A program made the translations under genes and the position numbers. From assembly GCF_009728465.1 (NCBI RefSeq), contig NZ_WOCD01000003.1, positions 124,001 to 188,000 of the forward strand: a stretch of DNA of 64,000 nucleotides. Direction: 5' to 3'. The stretch is from Psychrosphaera haliotis (GTDB taxonomy: Bacteria > Pseudomonadota > Gammaproteobacteria > Enterobacterales > Alteromonadaceae). A model generated the notes under the pieces. The model was not told the DNA's origin and did no database searches. It saw only the letters and a program-made list of their open reading frames with translations. Position 1 is the first letter of the stretch. Every line of letters starts with the position of its first letter. Positions 8,006 through 17,230 of the stretch are shown piece by piece.

Positions 8006-10750
8006 TTAGTCTGTAGTCAAACAGCTATTGTCGGTTCCATAATCATGTCGAGTTGGAGCAAACTTCTCATCGGTTACGTCATCCTGTAAAACTGGCAAGG
8101 TAATCTTCAATGTACGAGAATGCTCTGTACCGGCCATCTTTGCCGAAACAACAAAATCTAAATCAACCCAAGCCGCATATGATTGCGGGTAAACAATCGA
8201 AATCATTGTTGAGCCGTTCTCATCTGTAACAAAGTTACCTTCTGTTCTAACAATATTGCCCGGGTCTAAAACACCATTACCGTTAATGTCTTCATCAAAA
8301 CCATCGCCGTTAACAGTAGCGTCTAATACACCATCACGGTCTATGTCTTCATTTGTACATGTAACTGAGCGTTGAGAAATCCATTTTATAAATGAATCAT
8401 CTTCAGCATCAATTTGCTGAACCCAAATGCCCTTAGCGTAATGAGTAGGTACTGCTGATATGCTAAGTTCAACACCTGATATAGGATTACTATTTACGTC
8501 GGTAACGTAAACTGGAATATCGTATTGGTATTCTTGTGGTGTCGGTTCTGCTAGAGCATTACCAAGCCCCGCTGTAATGAACAACTCTCGTTCTGCTACA
8601 GTGATCCCAACACTATCCGATACACACTGTTTACCATTAACGGTGCAACTATATGTATCGTCTAAACTATTGTTATTGGTATTTGATCCTGTATCTCTAG
8701 AAATTGAACAATTACTTTCATCTCCGCTAACATCTGTACAGGCTGCTATAGCTACACCACTTAAAGACGACACAGTATTTGACGTATAAACCGTAGTGGC
8801 TAATCCATTGCTATCGGTAATATTTGTTGCTGGAAAAATTTCCCCACCACTTACGTCAAACAATTGGAAATTAACCGGTCTATTTTTGACTAGGTTCCCG
8901 TCTTGATCTCTTACAACCGCACTTACAGTCGACTGTTGGCCATTAGGGCCAATGGAGAATGGTGACGCTTGTAATGTAATTTGATGTGCTTCTTCTGCTA
9001 CAAATTCAAACTCAAACGTTGCAGACAACCCAGGTGCCTTTGCTGTCAAAATTGCTGGACCTGCATTAGAAGAAACTAACATTACCTCTACAGAACCATC
9101 GGTTGTTTCAACTTCAGTGGTTAAAGGCATATCAGTGTCTGGATCTGATCCATTCGCAAATATCTGACCTCGAGTTGTCGAAAATAAGACGTCACCTTCA
9201 AACGGTGCATCATCTTTTTGCCATGTTAGCTTAAAAGTACCACCTTGCTTCATAGGCACTTCACTAGTAGTCACAACTTCATCATCAACAGTAAGTTCAT
9301 CAATTATGAAAGTGTCTGGTGAAACTGAAATCACAAAACTAGTGGTTTCCCCAAGTGCCGTAGCAACAATCGTATCAGAGCCACTAGCCGTAGCGTCATA
9401 TTTAAACTGTGCGCTTCCAGAGGTTCCTGTTTCGACATAAGAAAGGCCATTAGCACCATCGACAGCTAAAGCTCCACCATTTTTACTTAGTAGTGCATTA
9501 TTGTTTTCACTAGAAAGGTAGACTCGTTTTTGAGTAATACCAGAACCATCTGAGTCTAATACCTCAACAGTAAAGTCTGCAGCATTTCCTGTAACAATAG
9601 AATCATTGCCGTTAATCTTTATAGTTGTACCCGTTACGATAACCTTCACTGTATCAAGCTTGTCTCCAACAAAAGCATCAACTTCAATATCTCTGCTTTC
9701 AGGTGCGTTGATGGTATTTAATGTCGCCGTTGCTTTACCGTCTGCTCCAGTAGTTGCTTGAGTTACTGCAACACCTCCAGAAGTAGAACGAAACGAGACA
9801 GTAACCCCTTCCATTAGGTTATTGTTGTCGTCTTTAATAAGACTAACTAAGTTAACTAGTTGAGCACCTGAAGAGGCCATTTGAAAGGAGTCAGATAACA
9901 GTTCAATACTACCTATAGATTTTGCGGCTTCAACGTCTCCGTCACCCGCAGATTCAAATATTACTTTTTGTATTATTTCTTCGTTATAAATTACATTAAT
10001 AATCCCGGCACCACTTTGGTTAGATGCCTCTAACGTTAAGCTAGCAAAACCATTTTTATCTGTCGCTATTCCACCGTTATCCACACTTAAATTAACTAAA
10101 CCTGTCGCTCTTTCGTCTAACTCAACGTAAACGATATCGCTTGAAATTGGCTCGCGGTTGTCATCGTTAAGCTGAACCACAATAAGACCAGGTTCAGAAG
10201 AAGAAATAGTTGTCAGTGTTGAACCTGTGAGAGAGTCGAAAGTTTCCGGTAAAGTGCTAGTCGGTACTAAAAAGGCTTTATGATTATTATTTGCTACTTG
10301 GTCTCCAACTGAGGTGTAGTCAATGACAACAGTACTTACAGAACCAACACTGGTGCTCACTGTTATCGAACCTGCCCCCGCTTGCGACGCTCCTGTTGCG
10401 GTAACTTGAGCTTGTCCACTTGAGTCTGTTACGGCTTGCGTACTACCAAGGTTAACAAATGCACTGTTTGAGTTCGCAAAATTGATTGTTGCATCTTCGA
10501 CAACTTCGCCATCTAAGCTTAGAGTAGCGGTTAACGTCCATACTTCACCAAAATCAATACTAGATATAGTTGAGCCATCTGAAGATACATAATTTACCGA
10601 CAATTCATATACATTCGAATCCCCCGAACCTGAATCATCTGTGGAACTGCCATCTGACAGACTACCGTCGCCACTACAAGCAACGATTAAAAATGTAAAT
10701 AAACCAACTATAAAGCTTTTCATTGAGCTTTTAAGAAGCGCTGGTGACAT
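8006..10750 (-). CDS. Large lipoprotein with bacterial Ig-like (Big_1/invasin-type) repeats
   Basis: 914 residues from an ATG at 10750, chosen because GGGAGAAG lies 5 bp upstream; a longer ATG start at 10786 has no such site. The signal peptide ends in the lipobox LIVAC, with Cys25 as the lipidated residue, followed by a Ser/Asp/Gly-rich linker. The rest is a string of about seven beta-sandwich repeats, recognised by recurring T-D-x-N/S-G-x-A turns (TDSSGQAQVT, TDKNGFASLT, TGADGKATAT, TDSNGLATTV, TDENGSTMIS). Near the C-terminus an Asp/Asn/Gly-rich segment (DRDGVLD to DINGNGVLDPG) looks like calcium-binding loops. It is a predicted surface or periplasmic protein, possibly adhesive or structural. 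It is monocistronic, and its exact role is unknown. Confidence 0.8.
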   Translation of the reverse strand: MSPALLKSSMKSFIVGLFTFLIVACSGDGSLSDGSSTDDSGSGDSNVYELSVNYVSSDGSTISSIDFGEVWTLTATLSLDGEVVEDATINFANSNSAFVNLGSTQAVTDSSGQAQVTATGASQAGAGSITVSTSVGSVSTVVIDYTSVGDQVANNNHKAFLVPTSTLPETFDSLTGSTLTTISSSEPGLIVVQLNDDNREPISSDIVYVELDERATGLVNLSVDNGGIATDKNGFASLTLEASNQSGAGIINVIYNEEIIQKVIFESAGDGDVEAAKSIGSIELLSDSFQMASSGAQLVNLVSLIKDDNNNLMEGVTVSFRSTSGGVAVTQATTGADGKATATLNTINAPESRDIEVDAFVGDKLDTVKVIVTGTTIKINGNDSIVTGNAADFTVEVLDSDGSGITQKRVYLSSENNNALLSKNGGALAVDGANGLSYVETGTSGSAQFKYDATASGSDTIVATALGETTSFVISVSPDTFIIDELTVDDEVVTTSEVPMKQGGTFKLTWQKDDAPFEGDVLFSTTRGQIFANGSDPDTDMPLTTEVETTDGSVEVMLVSSNAGPAILTAKAPGLSATFEFEFVAEEAHQITLQASPFSIGPNGQQSTVSAVVRDQDGNLVKNRPVNFQLFDVSGGEIFPATNITDSNGLATTVYTSNTVSSLSGVAIAACTDVSGDESNCSISRDTGSNTNNNSLDDTYSCTVNGKQCVSDSVGITVAERELFITAGLGNALAEPTPQEYQYDIPVYVTDVNSNPISGVELSISAVPTHYAKGIWVQQIDAEDDSFIKWISQRSVTCTNEDIDRDGVLDATVNGDGFDEDINGNGVLDPGNIVRTEGNFVTDENGSTMISIVYPQSYAAWVDLDFVVSAKMAGTEHSRTLKITLPVLQDDVTDEKFAPTRHDYGTDNSCLTTD

Positions 10751-10944
10751 GTAACTTCTCCCTATTAAAATATGCATCTGCAGCAATCTCTGATGCTAAG
10801 TTAATAAATATCAATTTATTACACAATGCTTTTCTATTATTTTTTGTATTTTGAACAATGATTAATCGCCCAAAGGTGAAATTAATTCAATTTTATGATT
10901 ATATTGCGCCTATAAATTAATTCATAAAATAAGAATAAATAAAC

Positions 10945-12303
10945 ATGACGCCTCAACAGGAAAATAAAAAGATGGGTTTAACCGCTCGAATTTTAGTAGG
11001 GATGATAGCCGGCATCAGCATCGGTATATTTTTTCAAGCGCTATTTGGAAGCAACGGAGACTTCGTAATACCTTTAGGGTTTGCTGAACTCTCTATAAAA
11101 GACTTTTTTGTCGACGGGTTATTTAATGTCGGTGGCGCCATATTTGTAGCTAGTTTAAAAATGATTGTAGTGCCACTTGTGTTTGTATCTTTGGTGGTGG
11201 GCACATGTAGCCTTAATGACACATCAAAACTTGCTCGACTTGGTGGTAAATCTATCGCCTTATATTTGTTAACCACTGCAATCGCCATTACTTTAGCAAT
11301 TGTTGCTGCATTAATTATTGCACCAGGCGAAGGCGTTAACATGGCAACCGAAGCCAATTATGCAGCTAAAGAAGCGCCCGGTTTTGCACAAGTATTAATT
11401 AACATGTTCCCTACTAACCCTATAGCTTCTATGGCAAACGGCAATATGTTACAGGTTATTGTCTTTGCATTGCTATTTGGTATTGCAATGGCATTAGCAG
11501 GCAAGCCAGGTGAAAGACTTGCTGCTATTTTTGTTGATATCAATGCCGTGATTATGCGTTTAGTTGTAATTTTGATGAACCTAGCACCTTACGGCGTCTT
11601 TTGTTTACTTGCTAAGTTAATGACAACAATGGACTTTGCAATCATTGCCAACCTAGGTAAATACTTCCTACTAGTAGTTGCAGTTTTACTGTTCCATGGT
11701 TTGGTTGTTTATGCCCTGCTATTAAAGTCATTTACAGGATTAAATCCTATTACATTCTACAAAAAAATGCGTGACGCTGCCCTTTTTGCATTTAGTACAT
11801 CAAGCTCAGGCGCTACATTGCCCGTTACAATGGAAACAGCGACTAAAAAACTAGGTGTAAACAACTCTATTGCGTCGTTTACTTTGCCAATGGGTGCAAC
11901 TTTAAACATGGATGGCACTGCGATTATGCAGGGTGTAGCTACAGTATTTATCGCACAGATATTTGCCGTTGATTTAACAATAGGCGACTACCTTATGGTT
12001 GTGCTTACAGCAACATTAGCTTCTATCGGGACTGCGGCCGTGCCGGGTGTAGGACTCGTTATGCTAGCAATGGTATTGCAGCAGGTAGGCTTGCCAGTTG
12101 AAGGCATAGCATTAATCTTAGGTGTTGATAGATTATTAGATATGACACGCACAGCTGTGAACGTAACTGGTGACTGTATGGTGAGTTGTGTTGTTGCGGC
12201 ATCTGAAAAAGAATTCGACTACGAACGTTTTAACAATCCTGATGCAGGTCTATCTAGTGAAAAAGTAGACTTCCACAAATTAGGCGAAGAAAATAAAGTT
12301 TAA
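10945..12303 (+). CDS. Dicarboxylate/amino acid:cation symporter (DAACS family)
   Basis: 452-residue inner-membrane carrier of the GltP/DctA/GltPh type, taking up acidic amino acids or C4-dicarboxylates with Na+ or H+. The re-entrant loop HP1 motif FSTSSSGATLPVTMET is clear, as is the TM7 NMDGTAIMQG motif, followed by the GTAAVPGVG HP2 loop and DRLLDMTRTAVNVTGD in TM8 with the substrate-contacting Asp, Arg and Asn residues. Roughly eight transmembrane segments are visible. The substrate cannot be fixed from sequence. The gene stands alone, with a terminator after it. Confidence 0.92.
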   Translation: MTPQQENKKMGLTARILVGMIAGISIGIFFQALFGSNGDFVIPLGFAELSIKDFFVDGLFNVGGAIFVASLKMIVVPLVFVSLVVGTCSLNDTSKLARLGGKSIALYLLTTAIAITLAIVAALIIAPGEGVNMATEANYAAKEAPGFAQVLINMFPTNPIASMANGNMLQVIVFALLFGIAMALAGKPGERLAAIFVDINAVIMRLVVILMNLAPYGVFCLLAKLMTTMDFAIIANLGKYFLLVVAVLLFHGLVVYALLLKSFTGLNPITFYKKMRDAALFAFSTSSSGATLPVTMETATKKLGVNNSIASFTLPMGATLNMDGTAIMQGVATVFIAQIFAVDLTIGDYLMVVLTATLASIGTAAVPGVGLVMLAMVLQQVGLPVEGIALILGVDRLLDMTRTAVNVTGDCMVSCVVAASEKEFDYERFNNPDAGLSSEKVDFHKLGEENKV

Positions 12304-12320
12304 CTTCTTCTATTTAAAGC

Positions 12321-12349
12321 AAAAAGGCCTGTATTTACAGGCCTTTTTT
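12321..12349 (+). terminator. Intrinsic terminator after the DAACS symporter
   Basis: The inverted repeat 12321-12333 / 12336-12348 (AGGCCTGT core) with a T-run, 17 bp after the stop. The A-rich left arm makes it usable from the minus strand as well. Confidence 0.8.
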
Positions 12350-12414
12350 ATGACTGGTTTTAACCCGTATCGAATATTTAAGTTAGTCGAATCTGGTTTT
12401 TATCATTTGCCAGA

Positions 12415-12804
12415 TTAAAGTCGGGAGTAAGCCTTATCGCCAAAACCAACTAATTCCCCACCGTTAAAAATCAAAGCCGTGCATTCATCTTTTGTCGTTT
12501 CACCATCTGAATGTTTGTGCATAGTACGATAAAAAATAACTTGAACCGCCTTACCTTCTTTTTCAAACGCTTCATTAAACCTAGGCGTTCCCATTAGGCT
12601 TCTTACTTTCTCAAAACTGTCGCCTAGTTGTAAATCGGCAATTTTTTGGTTATTGACTCTTTGCTCTTCCTTCCAAGCAGAATCAGAGTTTGAGCTCATC
12701 CAATTGGCATCTGGACCGTCATCGGTTCCGACAATGATACAGCCAGTAAGCGAGGCTGCTAAAGGTAATGCAATTAGTAACTTATACAAGTTTGAGTTTT
12801 TCAC
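12415..12804 (-). CDS. DUF3192 family lipoprotein
   Basis: 129 residues with a lipoprotein signal peptide. The lipobox is LTGC with Cys22, and the mature part starts CIIVGTDDG. The region KIADLQLGDSFEKVRSLMGTPRFNE resembles the BamE/SmpA-like fold (a G-x-S/T-x-x-x-V-x-x-x-x-G-x-P pattern). The later FYRT and KDECTALIFNGGELVGFG motifs fit my recollection of DUF3192 in Shewanella and Vibrio. It is probably anchored in the outer or inner membrane facing the periplasm. Function is unknown; a BamE-like envelope role is only a structural guess. It is monocistronic on the minus strand. Confidence 0.8.
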   Translation of the reverse strand: MKNSNLYKLLIALPLAASLTGCIIVGTDDGPDANWMSSNSDSAWKEEQRVNNQKIADLQLGDSFEKVRSLMGTPRFNEAFEKEGKAVQVIFYRTMHKHSDGETTKDECTALIFNGGELVGFGDKAYSRL

Positions 12805-12964
12805 TTTATAGTCCTTTCTAAAAATAAGAAGTTATTGTTATACTTTAAAAACTATTATACAAAAACAATTCCAACTTTTAAGTAGCTGATATAAAAGAAA
12901 ATTATTAAACCAGCGCAAAGCACTTTTGTTAAAAACATAACTTTATGGTCAAAAACACTAAATA

Positions 12965-13255
12965 ATGAATACAAATGAAGTACTAGCTATATGCAAACAA
13001 CTTGCCTTAGAAGGCAAACAACCCTCCGTCGCTTTGGTTAAAACAAGAATGACGGGACCTAAAGTGTTACCGCTAATAATTGAAGGAATTAAACAGTACT
13101 CTGCAAACCCAAACATAGCGCTAGAGAAACACGAGACCCATGTTGAATCTGAACTAACTGATAAACTGCGTATTATGCAGCTAGAGCGAGATGCAATGGA
13201 GTTAAAGAAGCAAGTTGAAGAACTTAAAGTGATTATAAAAAAGCTCACTAGTTAA
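12965..13255 (+). CDS. Small protein with KfrA-like N-terminal HTH and C-terminal coiled coil
   Basis: 96 residues. The N-terminal half (CKQLALEGKQPSVALVKTRM) has the layout of the KfrA_N-type winged HTH, where a G-K-x-P-T/S-V-x-x-V-R/K-x-x-x pattern forms the recognition part. The C-terminal 40 residues (from about residue 60) are a heptad-rich coiled coil, LQLERDAMELKKQ in style. That combination suggests a dimeric DNA-binding protein, perhaps nucleoid- or regulation-related. I do not recognise a named family. There is no clear Shine-Dalgarno. The stop codon lies within the loop region of a terminator hairpin that also serves syd. Confidence 0.65.
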   Translation: MNTNEVLAICKQLALEGKQPSVALVKTRMTGPKVLPLIIEGIKQYSANPNIALEKHETHVESELTDKLRIMQLERDAMELKKQVEELKVIIKKLTS

Positions 13256-13264
13256 GTGAGCTTT
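13238..13264 (-). terminator. Terminator shared by syd and the HTH/coiled-coil gene
   Basis: A 10-bp inverted repeat 13240-13249 / 13255-13264 with a 5-base loop. On the minus strand it is followed by six T, a good intrinsic terminator for syd. The plus side has only a weak T-tract. Confidence 0.7.
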
Positions 13265-13296
13265 CAAAATGAAGCGAATTAATTGCGAACTTTGCT

Positions 13297-13851
13297 TTAG
13301 AACACTAACTCACTTTTTTCTAAAAACTCAGTTAGATTGTTAGCTATTGTTTCATGCGGCTCTTTTCCAACATACTCTAAACAAACTTCACCCGAAGTAT
13401 TGTCAACAACCAAATTTAGATCATCTTGCTCTGTTAAAGCAAAAAACAAGGTTGGTTTTTGCTTTAATTTCTGTTTCATCAAAAGGTGTCCAACTAAGTT
13501 TTGTTGAAACCTTTCAAAATCATCGTCTGACCAAACCTGCAGCAGTTGAAAATCCCCTTTTTCATGCTTCATGTTTAAATTATCTGAAAAATAAAGCGTG
13601 AACAAGTCACTGTATTGCTGATTTATCTCTAATTCAAAAGCCTCGCCGACATTATCAAAGCTCTTCTTTGAGTTAGTGTTACCCGACTGCAATACAGGTT
13701 GCCAAAACGCTCCATCAGAGTTTGACTGCGCGCATGGCGATGGCCAATCATCATCTAACTCTAATGCAGGATAACCTCGCTCCTTTGCCATTTCGTGCCA
13801 GTTGATAATTATTTCCGTTAAAACCGGCGTTAAATTCGAATTTTTAGACAT
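13297..13851 (-). CDS. syd: SecY-interacting protein Syd
   Basis: 184 residues from the ATG at 13851, preceded by GAAGG at 5-6 bp; a longer in-frame ATG at 13878 lacks a site and would run towards the queF start. E. coli Syd has 181 residues. Conserved features are the LDDDWPSPC region, the FSDNLNMKHEKGDFQLLQVWSDDDF core with its acidic face, and the C-terminal GEVCLEYVGKEPHE motif. Syd is a cytosolic protein that binds SecY at the inner membrane and can affect faulty translocons. The gene is divergent from queF, the same neighbourhood as in E. coli. Confidence 0.93.
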   Translation of the reverse strand: MSKNSNLTPVLTEIIINWHEMAKERGYPALELDDDWPSPCAQSNSDGAFWQPVLQSGNTNSKKSFDNVGEAFELEINQQYSDLFTLYFSDNLNMKHEKGDFQLLQVWSDDDFERFQQNLVGHLLMKQKLKQKPTLFFALTEQDDLNLVVDNTSGEVCLEYVGKEPHETIANNLTEFLEKSELVF

Positions 13852-13916
13852 TAAACCTTCACTTTTAATGGTTGGCATTTACAATATACAGCACACTAAT
13901 ATATAGATTTTTAACT

Positions 13917-14765
13917 ATGACAGCAAAATATAATGACGATGCAGCGCTTGCTAATCTATCCCTTGGCAAGGCAACTGAATATGCTACCGAATACCAGCCT
14001 GAGTTACTTCAAGGAGTACCGCGAAGCCTAAATCGCAACGATCTAAACTTAGGAGCTGAATTACCTTTCAAAGGTATCGATCTTTGGACTGGATACGAAG
14101 TAAGTTGGTTAAATGCTAAAGGTAAACCTATTGTTGCCATTGCTGAGTTTTATGTACCCATTACCAGCCCAAACTTAATTGAAAGTAAGTCATTTAAACT
14201 ATACTTAAACAGCTTTAATCAAACAAAGTTCGCTGATTGGTCCTTAGTCCATACATCAATGACTACTGATTTAGCAAATTGTGCTGGCCAACCTGTTAGT
14301 GTACGTTTACACGACATTAGTGAAGTTAACCATTTTCAGGTTAAGGCGTTACCTGGTGAAAACATTGACGGCTTGGATGTCGAGATAGATAACTATCAGT
14401 TTGATACTTCATTGCTTAAAACCAGTAAAGCCGGCGTGCCAGTGCATGAAACCCTAAATAGTCACCTATTAAAATCCAACTGTCTAATTACCAACCAACC
14501 AGACTGGGCTAGTGTAATTATTGAATACAAAGGAACTCAAATTGATCGAGAGGCACTATTACGGTATTTAATATCTTTTAGGATGCACAACGAGTTCCAT
14601 GAACAGTGTGTAGAACGAATTTATACCGACTTAATGGAACACTGTAATCCTACAGAATTAAGTGTCTATGCTCGTTACACAAGGCGTGGTGGATTAGATA
14701 TAAACCCGTTTCGTTCTAACATACATGATACTATTCCGTTTAATATTAGAATCAACAGACAGTAA
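13917..14765 (+). CDS. queF: NADPH-dependent 7-cyano-7-deazaguanine reductase QueF
   Basis: 282 residues from the ATG at 13917, exactly the E. coli length; the upstream in-frame ATG at 13872 would add 15 atypical residues. QueF reduces preQ0 to preQ1 in queuosine synthesis. It is the long two-domain form. The nucleophilic Cys189 sits in [14 protein letters not shown], with Asp196 nearby, and the NADPH motif is [17 protein letters not shown]. The start has only a weak Shine-Dalgarno. rraB follows 11 bp downstream and is probably cotranscribed. Confidence 0.96.
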   Translation: MTAKYNDDAALANLSLGKATEYATEYQPELLQGVPRSLNRNDLNLGAELPFKGIDLWTGYEVSWLNAKGKPIVAIAEFYVPITSPNLIESKSFKLYLNSFNQTKFADWSLVHTSMTTDLANCAGQPVSVRLHDISEVNHFQVKALPGENIDGLDVEIDNYQFDTSLLKTSKAGVPVHETLNSHLLKSNCLITNQPDWASVIIEYKGTQIDREALLRYLISFRMHNEFHEQCVERIYTDLMEHCNPTELSVYARYTRRGGLDINPFRSNIHDTIPFNIRINRQ

Positions 14766-14776
14766 GAAGAGTTAAA

Positions 14777-15166
14777 ATGAACTTCCCAAAAGACGAAACT
14801 GGCCAAATTTTACAAGAAATGGCCGATGCTGGTTTTGATTTCGAACCCGACTACGTTATCGACTTTTTTGCACTATTTCATAAAGAGGAAGATGCAGACA
14901 AAGTTGCAAAAATATTTATGCGCCGCATAGAAGAAGACGAGCCAATTGTAAAAGTAGAAACTCGTAACTATGACCATGGCGGTGAAGCAAGTGATGCCAT
15001 AGAGTTGCAAGTATCAAAAGTACTGAAACCGACTTATGAGCTGATCAGTGAGTTTGAGAAAGACTACAAGCGCATAGCAGAAAAGCACAGTGGCTACTCA
15101 GATGGCTGGGGTGTATTCATGGGTGATGATGACTACGACGATGAAGAAGATTCATATACTGAATAA
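14777..15166 (+). CDS. rraB: Ribonuclease E inhibitor RraB
   Basis: 129 residues, strongly acidic, ending in a run of Asp/Glu. The C-terminal YSDGWGVFMGDDDYDDEED matches the YDGWG motif followed by an acidic tail that defines the RraB family; the N-terminal FPKDETGQILQEM part fits the version common outside enterics. RraB binds the C-terminal half of RNase E and alters degradosome composition. Its presumed target, rne, lies in the same window at 40001. It is cotranscribed with queF (11-bp gap) and followed by a strong terminator. Confidence 0.85.
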   Translation: MNFPKDETGQILQEMADAGFDFEPDYVIDFFALFHKEEDADKVAKIFMRRIEEDEPIVKVETRNYDHGGEASDAIELQVSKVLKPTYELISEFEKDYKRIAEKHSGYSDGWGVFMGDDDYDDEEDSYTE

Positions 15167-15183
15167 TTCGTTGGGTTTAAATA

Positions 15184-15214
15184 AAAAAAGCCGCTTTTCA
15201 TAAGCGGCTTTTTT
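15184..15214. terminator. Bidirectional terminator between rraB and the NSS transporter
   Basis: A 13-bp perfect inverted repeat (15184-15196 / 15202-15214) with GCCGCTT core, A-rich and T-rich flanks, and a 5-base loop. It lies between convergent genes. Confidence 0.85.
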
Positions 15215-15310
15215 ATATCTTAAATTTCGTTTTTATTCGTTATTTTTAATAGCAACATTTTGATTTAGTTGCTTTTAAAAACTCGAATTAAATTTAAACA
15301 CTAAATAAAT

Positions 15311-16732
15311 TTAAAACACTAGGTTGAGACCAAAGAACTTTCTCGCAACTGTATCAATGAATATAAGCGTCAACAAAATTGGAATAATAGTTGATAGCGC
15401 AAAGTCACTGTATTTAAGCAAAAACTTATGTTTACCTGGCGCAGCCCCTTCCATTAATTCATTATTGAAGTTGGCTTTTTTCCAACGAATTGAAACAAAT
15501 AAACAAATTAACAAGCCGTTTAGTGGCAAAATAGTATCGTAGAACACATCATAAATTACGTCGAATAAAGACTTATCTGCACCCGCATAATTGACGAAAC
15601 TAGTAAAGAAGTCAGACATACCAAATGACATAGTCGCTGCAACTGATAACAATACAACCATTACGGCCAATGTCGATAAAGACTTCTTACGAGATAAGTT
15701 TTTCTCACCCATGATTGCAGAGTTAGGAACTTCTATAATAGAAACTAAAGAAGTAATCGCGGCAAAAAATACTAATAAGAAGAAAATCGAAGCTACTGCA
15801 CTTGCGCCAACGTAACCAATGTCTGTTTGCAATGATAAGAAAATCTTAGGTAGCAATACAAAAATAAGAGATATAGAGGACTCAGAAAGCTCAGACGTAT
15901 TTACATTTGGGTCAAAACTGAAAATTGCAGGAAGAATTAATAGTCCTGCAAAAAACGCAACACCCGTATCAGTTAATGCAACCAATTTTGAAGAGTCTGC
16001 AATGTCTTGTTTTTTGCTCATATACGAGCCATACGTTACTAAGATACCCATACCTAACGATAATGAGAAAAACGCTTGAGACAAAGCACCACTTACCACA
16101 CTGCCAGTAATTTTACTGAAGTCAGGTAATACGTAAAATGAGACACCAGCCAGTGCGTTATCAAGTGTTAAAACATAAATAACAAGTAATACTAGCAACA
16201 AAAATAATGCTGGCATTAAGATTTTTGCAGCCTTTTCGATGCCCTCTTTTACGCCACTCATTAAAATAAAGCCCGTAATCGCCGATACAATTGCCATATA
16301 TATAAATAACTTAGAGCTAGTAACAAACTGGCCAAATGTATTTGGATCCGCTAGCAATGCTAAGTCGCCAGTCACGGCAGAGAACAAATAACCGAAAATC
16401 CAAACGGTAATGACTAGATAAAATACCCCAATCATAAATGGCGTAATAACACCTAACCATCCGGCTAGTTTCCACTTACTGTCGTTTTCAGAAATTTTTG
16501 AATAGGCCCCAAGAGGGTCTTTATTGGTGTGTCTTCCAACGGCCATTTCGGCCATCATGACTGGTAAACAAATGATAATGACAAACAGAGCATAAATGAA
16601 TAAAAATGCTCCCCCGCCGTTTTTAGCTGCTGCTACTGGAAAGCCAACCAGATTGCCGATGCCAACTGCTGATCCTGCTGCTGCCAATATAAAACCAAGC
16701 TTTGATGAAAAATGCTCTCTTTCCGCACTCAT
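15311..16732 (-). CDS. Sodium-dependent transporter, NSS/SNF family
   Basis: 473 residues from the ATG at 16732, where AAGGTAG lies upstream; 26 further in-frame residues are available upstream but are atypical. The start FSSKLGFILAAAGSAVGIGN and LVGFPVAAAKNGGGAFL is the TM1 signature of the neurotransmitter:sodium symporter family, with the unwound GxGN segment that binds Na+ and substrate in LeuT. About 11 transmembrane helices are visible. It probably imports an amino acid; substrate unknown. It is monocistronic, convergent with rraB and divergent from the YciI gene. Confidence 0.92.
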   Translation of the reverse strand: MSAEREHFSSKLGFILAAAGSAVGIGNLVGFPVAAAKNGGGAFLFIYALFVIIICLPVMMAEMAVGRHTNKDPLGAYSKISENDSKWKLAGWLGVITPFMIGVFYLVITVWIFGYLFSAVTGDLALLADPNTFGQFVTSSKLFIYMAIVSAITGFILMSGVKEGIEKAAKILMPALFLLLVLLVIYVLTLDNALAGVSFYVLPDFSKITGSVVSGALSQAFFSLSLGMGILVTYGSYMSKKQDIADSSKLVALTDTGVAFFAGLLILPAIFSFDPNVNTSELSESSISLIFVLLPKIFLSLQTDIGYVGASAVASIFFLLVFFAAITSLVSIIEVPNSAIMGEKNLSRKKSLSTLAVMVVLLSVAATMSFGMSDFFTSFVNYAGADKSLFDVIYDVFYDTILPLNGLLICLFVSIRWKKANFNNELMEGAAPGKHKFLLKYSDFALSTIIPILLTLIFIDTVARKFFGLNLVF

Positions 16733-16884
16733 ACAAACTACCTTTATTATAATTATTTTTAATTGTGTACTGAGCCATGCTACCAAGTAATTTGAACACT
16801 GTCTTCCCATTCAACTTGATTTTTCCTGCAATTAAAGCAAGATCCGCTGAAAATATAATTTACAACCCAATTTAAGGAAACAAA

Positions 16885-17184
16885 ATGTATTACATGATCT
16901 ATTCTGAAGATGTGGCAAATTCATTATCAAACCGATTGGCAACTCGAGAAAAGCACTTAGCTAGATTAATTGAATTAAAAGAACAGGGCCGATTACTCGT
17001 TGCTGGTCCGTTACCAGCCATTGATAGTGAAAATCCTGGTGAAGCAGGTTTTACTGGCTCTTTAGTTGTTGCAGAGTTTAATTCTTTAGAACAAGCAAAA
17101 ACTTGGGCAAACAGTGACCCGTACTTGGCCGCTGGTGTTTATGCGCAATCTATAGTTAAGCCTTATAAAGTTGTATTGCCTTAA
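16885..17184 (+). CDS. YciI family protein
   Basis: 99 residues, the usual family length. The ferredoxin-like fold signature is present: [10 protein letters not shown] strand, R-x-x-H-L-x-R-L helix with the conserved His24 region, and [10 protein letters not shown] loop. These proteins are small cytoplasmic dimers with a conserved His/Asp pocket; the biological role of YciI is unsettled. AAGGAAAC gives a good ribosome binding site. It is divergent from the NSS transporter, and the LprI-like gene follows 46 bp downstream. Confidence 0.9.
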   Translation: MYYMIYSEDVANSLSNRLATREKHLARLIELKEQGRLLVAGPLPAIDSENPGEAGFTGSLVVAEFNSLEQAKTWANSDPYLAAGVYAQSIVKPYKVVLP

Positions 17185-17230
17185 TAAAAAATGTTCCACA
17201 ACCTTAAATAAAAGTACCCGAGGTGTAAGT

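Noticed and set aside
11034..11543. Minus-strand ORFs inside the DAACS symporter gene
   Set aside because: They are antisense of hydrophobic helices in a strongly conserved transporter and have no independent support.
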